NCBI GenBank assembly: GCA_016865935.1
Contig: VGOB01000021.1
Span: 1-37,277 of the forward strand
DNA: 37,277 nucleotides
Origin: Chloroflexota bacterium
GTDB taxonomy: Bacteria > Chloroflexota > Anaerolineae > UBA4142
Direction of reading: 5' to 3'
Under the pieces are notes generated by a model, which saw only the letters and a list, made by a program, of their open reading frames with translations, was not told the origin of the DNA and did no database searches. Positions 7,259 through 13,060 of the stretch are shown piece by piece (position 1 is the first letter of the stretch; every line of letters starts with the position of its first letter). Both the position numbers and the translations under genes were made by a program.

Positions 7259-9346
7259 ATGCGTCCGATCGTTTTCGTGCTGGCGGGGCTCGCGCTGATC
7301 GGGTGGATGACGCTGAGCGGATCGCCCGGCGTTGTCGATCCACTCGACGTTCAAGACCGGCTCGCGCAGCCCGCCGGGCAACTGCGCGACGCGCGCACCG
7401 TCGGACAAACTTTCGTTGCCCATTCTTCGCGTCTGAGCGCGATTCAAGTTTGCTGGGTCGCCTCAGACGATTTTTCATTTGCGCCGTCAAGCCGCGTCAC
7501 GTTTCATCTGCGCGCGCGTGCCGATGATCCCACCGATCTTGTGACCGTTGCGTTTCCTCTCACTCAGGTTCGGCACAACGAATGTTCCTCCTTCAGATTT
7601 TTTCCGCAGTCCGATTCCGCCGCGCGCGCGTACTATTTTTTTCTCGATGCCGCGTCCGCCGAAATTACGCGCGGCTGGTTCAGCGTGTGGGCAAGCGATG
7701 ACGATGTTTTGTCGGAAGGGCGCGCGCACGCCGCTCATCTTCCGACGAATTACGATCTCGCGTTCCGCGCGTACTCCGCGTCCGATCTCTTTGCCGCGTG
7801 CGACACAGTGCGCCAAGCCCTCGCGCGCCAACCTGGTATTTTTCTCGTCGTTGGCTTGATGTGCGCGCTTGCCGGACTCGTGTCATTTCGAACGCAGCGA
7901 GAAATCTCCGGCGCGTCAATGCAAGGTTTCTCCTCGCGCCACACGCTCGTCGCAATGACATTGCTTGCCGCGCTCGCGCTGTTGACGGTTGCGCTTGGCA
8001 TCCTCCAATTCGCCGAGTTGCCCGCGCCGTTGTGGGTGGATTCGGTCAACCACGCGGCGGACATTCAAGAGATTTTAACGCGCGGTCATGCGCCGCTCGA
8101 TCGCATTTATCATTTCGGTTTTCACGGCATCGTCGCGTTGCTGATCCAAGTATCGGGTATGGCTATTGCGCCGGCGATCATTTTGATCGGACAATTGATC
8201 GTCGTCCAGATCGGCTTGTCGTTTTTCGCGTTCGGCAAACGCTGGACGGGCAGCGATCTGGTCGGGCTCGTCAGCGCGATTGCGGTTTGGTTTCTCACGC
8301 CAACGCCGATGTATTTTTTGACGTGGGGACGTTATCCCTTGTTGCTCGGCGCGGCGATTCTGCCGCTCGCGCTCATCGCCGCGCTGGACTGGTTCGACGC
8401 GCCGCGTTTTAACGCGCGCGCGCTTCTGCTCGTCGTCGTCACGCTGGCGGCTCTCGCGTTCGCGCATCTGCGCTTGCTCGCGTTCTACTTTGTTTTCCTC
8501 GCGCTGTATTGCGCGTGGCAGCGCGCGCATACGCGGCGATTGCTCGCGCTCGCATTGCTAGTTGTGCCGGCGGGAATCGCGTGGAGCGTGCTTTTGCTGA
8601 GTCAGCCCGATGGCGCGCAAAACGCCAGCGCGACGCTCGCGTTTTGGTCCGGCATTGACCTGGCAACGACGTTCGAGATTTTGCGATCGCATTACGGCGC
8701 GATCGCGTGGACGCTCGCCGCGCTTGGGCTTGGCGTCGCGTTCGCGCGCAGAAACGCGCGCGCGTTGTTCGTCGTCGCGTGGTTCAGCGCGCTGGTGGTG
8801 CTTGCCGCGATCGCGACCTGGCTCGGCGCGCCGCTGCTCGAAGTGCCGTTCGTTCTGCTGATGGGCTTTTTCCCCGCCGCGTTTCTCATCGGCGAGTTGG
8901 CGCGCGTAGTGCGCGAAAAGATGCGCGCGACGAAATTTCTCGCGCCGCTCGAAATGACATTGGGCTTGCTCGTCGTTCTGCTCGGCGCGCGCGAAATGCT
9001 CACGATTGTCAACCCGACGACGATTTTGTTCACGCGCGCCGACGAACGCGCGATGACCTGGATCGCGGCGAACACGCCGGACGATGCGCGCTTGCTTGTC
9101 AACGCGTTTGCGTGGTATCCGACGATCTACGTGCCGTCGGACGGCGGCGCGTGGATTCCGTACTTTACGCGGCGCGCGATTGTGATCGCGCATCCGACTG
9201 CGCGCTCCGACGCGCAAGCGAATTACGTTTACCTGGGACGCCGCGCGGGGATTTTGCGCGCGCGCGATTTTGCGGACGCGAGACGGTACGAGTTGGTGTA
9301 CGAGGAGGAGGAAATTAGAATCTGGAAAATCCAGCCGAGCCAGTGA
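7259..9346 (+). CDS. Polytopic membrane protein, GT-C glycosyltransferase-like (DUF6541-type)
   Basis: A 695-residue protein with one N-terminal membrane helix (about 3-20), an extracytoplasmic region (25-155), and then many membrane helices to about residue 590, with a soluble C-terminal end. PAPLWVDSVNHAADIQ followed by a helix pair and WGRYPLLLGAAILPL resembles GT-C-type lipid-linked sugar transferases related to DUF6541; the Asp of LWVDSVNH is a candidate catalytic residue. The C-terminal part (RADERAMTWIAANTP, YVPSDGGAWIP) resembles lumenal tails of these enzymes. The donor and acceptor are unknown. Residues about 207-234 (SFRTQREIS ... LVAMTLL) are encoded by a palindromic repeat that has entered the gene in frame. 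Last gene of the nucleotidase operon. Confidence 0.75.
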   Translation: MRPIVFVLAGLALIGWMTLSGSPGVVDPLDVQDRLAQPAGQLRDARTVGQTFVAHSSRLSAIQVCWVASDDFSFAPSSRVTFHLRARADDPTDLVTVAFPLTQVRHNECSSFRFFPQSDSAARAYYFFLDAASAEITRGWFSVWASDDDVLSEGRAHAAHLPTNYDLAFRAYSASDLFAACDTVRQALARQPGIFLVVGLMCALAGLVSFRTQREISGASMQGFSSRHTLVAMTLLAALALLTVALGILQFAELPAPLWVDSVNHAADIQEILTRGHAPLDRIYHFGFHGIVALLIQVSGMAIAPAIILIGQLIVVQIGLSFFAFGKRWTGSDLVGLVSAIAVWFLTPTPMYFLTWGRYPLLLGAAILPLALIAALDWFDAPRFNARALLLVVVTLAALAFAHLRLLAFYFVFLALYCAWQRAHTRRLLALALLVVPAGIAWSVLLLSQPDGAQNASATLAFWSGIDLATTFEILRSHYGAIAWTLAALGLGVAFARRNARALFVVAWFSALVVLAAIATWLGAPLLEVPFVLLMGFFPAAFLIGELARVVREKMRATKFLAPLEMTLGLLVVLLGAREMLTIVNPTTILFTRADERAMTWIAANTPDDARLLVNAFAWYPTIYVPSDGGAWIPYFTRRAIVIAHPTARSDAQANYVYLGRRAGILRARDFADARRYELVYEEEEIRIWKIQPSQ
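7881..7960 (+). repeat. Palindromic element inside the GT-C-like gene
   Basis: TGTCATTTCGAACGC at the left and CTCGTCGCAATGACA at the right form imperfect inverted ends around an 80-base element within coding sequence. The same end sequence and the gagaaatct core recur in the intergenic element at 9421-9522. Frame is kept and the element encodes SFRTQREIS. A related half-element (gaaatttctcg ... ctcgaaatgaca) lies at 8932-8959 in the same gene. Confidence 0.75.
8932..8959 (+). repeat. Half palindromic element inside the GT-C-like gene
   Basis: These 28 bases match the right half of the intergenic element at 9421-9522 at most positions (aatttctcg, then a short spacer, then gctcgaaatgaca). They encode TKFLAPLEMT in frame. 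Probably an eroded or partial copy of the same repeat family. Confidence 0.5.
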
Positions 9347-9370
9347 GTTCTTGGCACGTGCGTTCAAACA

Positions 9371-9400
9371 ACAAGGACAGGATTTTGCTCCTGTCCTTGT
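9371..9400 (+). terminator. Hairpin terminator after the nucleotidase operon
   Basis: acaaggacagga and tcctgtccttgt form a perfect 12-bp stem with a six-base loop, 24 bases after the GT-C-like stop codon. The following sequence (gttcattc) is only moderately T-rich, so efficiency is uncertain. Confidence 0.65.
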
Positions 9401-9420
9401 GTTCATTCAAATCGCGTTCG

Positions 9421-9522
9421 GTCATTTCGAGGAGCATCGTGAGCGAAACACAGCATAGTCGAACAATGCGACGAGAAATCTCATTTGTGCGAAAAGAGAT
9501 TTCTCGCTTTGCTCGAAATGAC
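9421..9522. repeat. Palindromic intergenic element with 10-bp inverted ends
   Basis: gtcatttcga at the left and tcgaaatgac at the right are perfect inverted ends of a 102-base element. Inside are agaaatct and agatttct, a second inverted pair. It ends eight bases before the stop of the convergent lipoprotein gene. A REP/MITE-like element of the same family as the one inside the upstream gene at 7881-7960. Confidence 0.8.
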
Positions 9523-9529
9523 AAGTGTG

Positions 9530-10579
9530 CTACGGACAGACCGTAATGTTTTTCTCGAATGGCTTGCCGTCAAACGTCGTGAAGAAGACGGGTTTGTTGT
9601 CCTGGTTGAACCATGCGGCGCGCGCGACGAAATTCTCGCAGGGACCGCCGCCGCTCAATTTCCACGAACCTGCCGATTGCGCTTCGCCGATCGTACTGAG
9701 AAACGTCGTCGCCGCGCCGGTCGTTTGCCCGAACGCGTTCGGCTCGCCGGGGCGATAGAGGTAGACGACCCAGCGTTGGTTTTGGATGTTGCCGGTCGTG
9801 TTCACGAACGACACGAAAAAGTTGATTTCGACATTGCGCACCGGCGGATCGGGCTGCGTGCGAATGTCAATGACGAACAAGCCGGGACCCGGCGTCACCG
9901 TCGGCGTGGGCGGCACCGGCGACGGCGTCGGATAATTCGGCAGATCGATCAGCGCGCAGACGGTCAAATCTTTTTGAAAGATCGCGCCGTCCGGTTTCGG
10001 AAACGGCAACGCGCGATTATCCTGATCGAAAAAGACGACGCGCGCGACAAAATTTTCGCAGGGACCGCCGACTGGAATTTTCCACGGACCGCCGGACTTG
10101 AACTCCGCGCCGCCGACGGGAATCGGCGAATCGACGCGCGTCGCTTCGCCGAAACGCGTCGTGAGATTATCGGGGCGATAGAGGAAAACGTTCCACCGAT
10201 AATTTTGCGGCGCGCCGGTCGTGTTCAAAAAAGTCGGATAAAAATTGATGTCCGTGCCGCGCAAAGGCGGATTGGGATCCGTGCGGAGCGCGGTCACGTA
10301 CAGCCCCGGCGGAATCGTCGGCGCGGGAGTTGGCATCCGCGTGGGCGTGTTCGTCGGTAACGCGGTGGGTGGGCTAGCGCTGAGGGTCGGTGGAATGACT
10401 GTTGGGGCGACTGTCGGTGAAACTGGCGCGGCGGCTTTGGTTGGCGGCAAGGTGGCAAGCGGCACCGGCGTGGCAAACGCGGTCAGCGTCGGCGCGCGGG
10501 TGGGCGTGGGCGCGGACGAACACGCCACGGTAAGTGAAACGAGAATGAGCGCAAGCGGAAGTGAAACGATCTTGTTCAT
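9530..10579 (-). CDS. Lipoprotein with tandemly duplicated beta-sandwich domain
   Basis: A 349-residue secreted lipoprotein. The signal peptide ends in LTVAC (Cys20), followed by a Thr/Pro/Ala linker. Two copies of one domain of about 115 residues follow, at roughly 85-200 and 225-349. The copies share PGLYVTALRTDPNPP / PGLFVIDIRTQPDPP, then an NTTG turn, RWNVFLYRP / RWVVYLYRP, GGPCENFVAR, a DQDN turn and a closing K-LTVC / KNITVC. Paired cysteines in each copy suggest one disulfide per domain. The fold looks like a CARDB/Ig-type adhesion module; no ligand is known. AAGGAGC precedes ATG 10579. It lies 19 bases after the small coiled-coil gene, so both are one operon. Confidence 0.85.
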   Translation of the reverse strand: MNKIVSLPLALILVSLTVACSSAPTPTRAPTLTAFATPVPLATLPPTKAAAPVSPTVAPTVIPPTLSASPPTALPTNTPTRMPTPAPTIPPGLYVTALRTDPNPPLRGTDINFYPTFLNTTGAPQNYRWNVFLYRPDNLTTRFGEATRVDSPIPVGGAEFKSGGPWKIPVGGPCENFVARVVFFDQDNRALPFPKPDGAIFQKDLTVCALIDLPNYPTPSPVPPTPTVTPGPGLFVIDIRTQPDPPVRNVEINFFVSFVNTTGNIQNQRWVVYLYRPGEPNAFGQTTGAATTFLSTIGEAQSAGSWKLSGGGPCENFVARAAWFNQDNKPVFFTTFDGKPFEKNITVCP

Positions 10580-10598
10580 AGATGCTCCTTGAATGAGA

Positions 10599-10853
10599 TC
10601 AAAAGTTGGACGATGCGCGCGCGTACAACTGGGTTTCGAGTTCGTCAATCTCTTCTTCCAGCGTTTCGATGCGCGCGATCAGGTGATTGCGCTGGCGAAT
10701 TTGCTCGGGCGTCGCATGGCGCGGAAATTGATCGGGTTCGGCAAACGGATGTGGGTTCGGCGGAAAGAGTTTGCGTTTTTCCGCTTGCAGACGCGCGAGC
10801 TCGGTTTTCATTTCGCGCAATTTTTTCGCGATGGCGGGATTCGGTGTTGCCAT
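10599..10853 (-). CDS. Small coiled-coil protein
   Basis: An 84-residue protein starting MATPNPAIAKKLREMK. Two heptad-like helices, about 7-30 (KKLREMKTELARLQAEKRKLF) and 50-78 (QIRQRNHLIARIETLEEEIDELE), suggest a helical hairpin or coiled coil. There is no signal peptide or known catalytic motif. The start at 10853 is preferred to an upstream in-frame ATG because the promoter's -10 box lies only 19 bases upstream of 10853, within the longer version. First gene of an operon with the duplicated-domain lipoprotein. Function unknown. Confidence 0.75.
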   Translation of the reverse strand: MATPNPAIAKKLREMKTELARLQAEKRKLFPPNPHPFAEPDQFPRHATPEQIRQRNHLIARIETLEEEIDELETQLYARASSNF

Positions 10854-10872
10854 AGCACTTTCTTTGACGCCG

Positions 10873-10901
10873 ATTGTAATACAGGGTGCGAATTGCGTCA
10901 A
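10873..10901 (-). promoter_or_regulatory. Promoter of the coiled-coil/lipoprotein operon
   Basis: Minus strand TTGACG, 17-base spacer, TACAAT. Near-consensus sigma70 type. It is back to back with the tmk promoter only eight bases away. Confidence 0.7.
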
Positions 10902-10909
10902 GCCGAATA

Positions 10910-10938
10910 TTGCCGAATGAGCGAGATTGTTGTAAAAT
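10910..10938 (+). promoter_or_regulatory. Promoter of tmk
   Basis: TTGCCG, 17 bases, TAAAAT. The predicted transcript starts near 10945, which rules out the in-frame ATG at 10918 and supports a start at GTG 10965 or TTG 10974. Confidence 0.65.
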
Positions 10939-10973
10939 CAATCGGCACAAAAATCATTTCGCGAGTGAGAACC

Positions 10974-11597
10974 TTGTCTCTCTTTATCACGTTTGAAGGT
11001 CCCGATGGCAGTGGCAAATCCACGCAAGCGCGCTTGCTCGTCGAATCTTTGCACGCGCAAGGTCTGCCCGCGCTCCTCACGCGCGAGCCAGGCGGCACCG
11101 AAATCGGCGAGCAGATTCGCAACGTGATTCTCTCGACGCGCAATCGCGCGATGCAAGACCAAGCCGAAGTGTTATTGTTCTCCGCCGCGCGCGCGCAAAT
11201 CGTCGCCGCACTGATCCGCCCCGCGCTGGCGGCAGGCAAGATCGTCATCTGCGATCGCTTTTACGATTCGACGCTGGCGTACCAGGGGTACGGCTTGGGA
11301 CTCGATCTGGACGCGTTACGCGCGATCACGCGCTTTGCGACCGGCGGACTCGTTCCGGATTTGACATTTTACGTGGACGTGCCGGTGGAAATCGGCTTGG
11401 CGCGCCGCCAGCGCGGCGAAACGAATCGGCTCGATCAAAAAGAGGTCGCGTACCACACGCGCGTGCGCAACGGTTATCTGGAACTCGCGCGCGCCGAGCC
11501 GCAACGCTTTATCGTCATTGACGGCACGCGCGCGATCGATCAGGTTCAGCAAGAGATTCGGGCGCGGCTGTTGCCGGAGTTGCACGCGCGGCGGTGA
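10974..11597 (+). CDS. tmk: Thymidylate kinase
   Basis: A 207-residue kinase that phosphorylates dTMP to dTDP with ATP. The P-loop is FEGPDGSGKST (about 6-16), the DRY-type motif is CDRFYDST (about 92-99) and the lid carries RRQRGETNRLDQ (about 142-153). Length fits the family. Start choice: TTG 10974 gives the normal N-terminus SLFITFEGPDG; GTG 10965 would add three residues and is equally possible; ATG 10918 is upstream of the likely transcription start. The stop codon touches the -35 box of the darA promoter. Neighbouring darA reproduces the tmk-darA (yaaQ) pairing known from Firmicutes. Confidence 0.95.
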   Translation: MSLFITFEGPDGSGKSTQARLLVESLHAQGLPALLTREPGGTEIGEQIRNVILSTRNRAMQDQAEVLLFSAARAQIVAALIRPALAAGKIVICDRFYDSTLAYQGYGLGLDLDALRAITRFATGGLVPDLTFYVDVPVEIGLARRQRGETNRLDQKEVAYHTRVRNGYLELARAEPQRFIVIDGTRAIDQVQQEIRARLLPELHARR

Positions 11598-11626
11598 TTG
11601 ACGCGCGGGTCAAGCGATTGTATAAT
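11598..11626 (+). promoter_or_regulatory. Promoter of darA-ccmH operon
   Basis: TTGACG, 17 bases, TATAAT: one mismatch from the full sigma70 consensus, starting at the base after the tmk stop codon. It would make darA and the cytochrome c maturation genes independent of tmk. Confidence 0.8.
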
Positions 11627-11659
11627 TCAGTCAGATGCGGACGAGGAAAGGAGGCGCAA

Positions 11660-11989
11660 ATGAAACTCGTTTTCGCCATCGTGCATAACGACGATGCCGG
11701 AAAGTTGACGGACACGCTACGTGAGCACAATCATCAATTCACGTTGATCAGCACGACCGGCGGTTTTTTGCGCGAGGGCAACGCGACGATCTTGATCGGC
11801 GTGGAGCCGGACTGCCTAGACGATGTGTTCGCGCTGATCAAATCGAGTTGCGTCACGCGCACTCAATTCGTCAACCCGATGCCGCCGGTGATGGAGCCCG
11901 GCGAATTGTACCTCGCCCAACCGATTGAAGTTCAGGTCGGCGGCGCGACGGTGTTCGTGATGGATGTGGAACGCTTTGAAAAATTCTAA
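11660..11989 (+). CDS. darA: Cyclic-di-AMP receptor, PII-like (DarA/YaaQ family)
   Basis: A 109-residue PII-like protein. The first strand KLVFAIVHNDDAGKLTDTL and the STTGGFLREGNATILIG segment match the family in which these loops bind c-di-AMP in a trimer. It is cytoplasmic and has no catalytic role; family members signal through loop movement to partners still mostly unknown. AAAGGAGG is positioned ideally before ATG 11660; an open extension upstream overlaps the promoter and is rejected. The gene follows tmk, a conserved context, and has its own strong promoter. It is five bases from ccmH, so it may be cotranscribed with the cytochrome c maturation genes. Confidence 0.92.
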   Translation: MKLVFAIVHNDDAGKLTDTLREHNHQFTLISTTGGFLREGNATILIGVEPDCLDDVFALIKSSCVTRTQFVNPMPPVMEPGELYLAQPIEVQVGGATVFVMDVERFEKF

Positions 11990-11993
11990 CGCG

Positions 11994-12473
11994 ATGCGAG
12001 CACGCATCTTGATCGTTTCGTTCTTGATCGCGCTGACCCTTGGGCTGGGATTCGCCGCGCGCTCCGTCGGCGCGCAAGGTCCGAACCTGGACGACGAGGT
12101 GAATCGGATCGCCAAGACGCTGTATTGTCCGGTCTGCCCGAACACGCCGCTCGATATTTGCAACACGCAAGCGTGTGCGGATTGGCGCAACGACATTCGG
12201 CGAATGTTGCGCGAGGGCAAGAACGAACAGCAGATTCGCGACTATTTCGTCGCGCGGTTTGGCTTTCAAGTTCTCGGCGCGCCGCCCGCCGAGGGTTTTA
12301 ATTGGCTGGCGTACCTTTTGCCTGCGTTTGGAATCGTCTTGGGCGCGCTCGTCGCGTGGCTTTCGGTGCGAACGTGGCTGGTGCGCCGCGCGCCCGGCGC
12401 GCCGCCGGATGCCGCGCCGGAAATTCCGCGCGAGTACGCCGACCGGCTGAAAAAAGAATTGAAGGAGTTGTAA
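11994..12473 (+). CDS. ccmH: CcmH-family cytochrome c maturation protein
   Basis: A 159-residue protein with an N-terminal signal sequence or anchor (about 4-27), an extracytoplasmic helical domain and one membrane helix (about 103-126). The redox pair is in LYCPVC (Cys45, Cys48), the counterpart of the LRCPVC motif of CcmH/CycL, which reduces apocytochrome c heme-binding cysteines. Two further cysteines, Cys56 and Cys61 (LDICNTQAC), replace the usual SIADSNAPLA stretch, so a second disulfide or metal site is possible. ATG 11994 follows darA by four bases; the ribosome site is weak, suggesting coupling. It precedes a TlpA/CcmG-like thioredoxin by two bases, the expected partner. Confidence 0.9.
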   Translation: MRARILIVSFLIALTLGLGFAARSVGAQGPNLDDEVNRIAKTLYCPVCPNTPLDICNTQACADWRNDIRRMLREGKNEQQIRDYFVARFGFQVLGAPPAEGFNWLAYLLPAFGIVLGALVAWLSVRTWLVRRAPGAPPDAAPEIPREYADRLKKELKEL

Positions 12474-12475
12474 GC

Positions 12476-13009
12476 GTGCCGCGTTGGATTCAGGTTCTCG
12501 TTTTCGTTCTGATCATCGGATTGATCGCGCTGTTCGCGTTCGGTTTGCGCGCGCGCGGTGCGGCGCAACTCGCCGCAGGCGCCGCGCCGGATTTCACGCT
12601 CACGTCGTTCGAAGGGCAGACGATCAAATTGTCGGAACTGCGCGGCAAGGTCGTCGTGATCAACTTTTGGGCGTCGTGGTGCGCGCCCTGCCGCGACGAA
12701 GCGCCGTTCCTCGAAAAAACGTGGCGGCAGTACAAAGATCGCGGCGTCGTCTTCATCGGCATAGATTACATTGACACCGAATCGGCGGCGAAGGCGTACC
12801 TTAAAGAATTCGGCGTCACGTACTTTAATGAGCCCGACATCGGCAGCGAAATTTACCAACGCTATCGCGCCAAAGGCGTGCCGGAGACGTACTTTGTCGG
12901 CAAAGACGGCAATTTGTCCGGCAACGTGATCGGTCCGATCACGCGCACGAGTACGTCAATGACCGAGCGCGCGTTCATCCAAAAATTGGAAGAGCTGCTG
13001 GCGAAGTAA
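12476..13009 (+). CDS. TlpA/ResA/CcmG-like membrane thioredoxin
   Basis: A 177-residue thiol-disulfide protein: N-terminal membrane anchor (about 5-24) and an extracytoplasmic thioredoxin fold. The active site is WASWCAPCRDE with Cys69 and Cys72, and the cis-Pro region is KGVPETYFVGKDG. Family members keep apocytochrome c cysteines reduced and hand electrons to CcmH. The start is GTG 12476, with GAAGGAG about 8 bases upstream inside the end of ccmH; a longer frame from 12302 is the wrong reading of ccmH. A strong terminator follows directly, so it closes the darA-ccmH-thioredoxin unit. Confidence 0.93.
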   Translation: MPRWIQVLVFVLIIGLIALFAFGLRARGAAQLAAGAAPDFTLTSFEGQTIKLSELRGKVVVINFWASWCAPCRDEAPFLEKTWRQYKDRGVVFIGIDYIDTESAAKAYLKEFGVTYFNEPDIGSEIYQRYRAKGVPETYFVGKDGNLSGNVIGPITRTSTSMTERAFIQKLEELLAK

Positions 13010-13014
13010 TGCAG

Positions 13015-13050
13015 AGACCAGGTTTCTTGGAGAAACCTGGTCTGTTTTTT
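13015..13050 (+). terminator. Rho-independent terminator
   Basis: agaccaggtttc and gaaacctggtct form a perfect 12-bp stem with a five-base loop, followed by gtttttt. It lies five bases after the thioredoxin stop and between convergent genes. It shares a CAGGTTT core with two other terminators in the window. Confidence 0.92.
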
Positions 13051-13060
13051 ATTCGCCCGA

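Noticed and set aside
10593..10973. Longer N-terminus for tmk, starting at 10593 or ATG 10918
   Set aside because: The likely promoter at 10910-10938 puts transcription start near 10945, downstream of both. Residues there do not resemble a thymidylate kinase.
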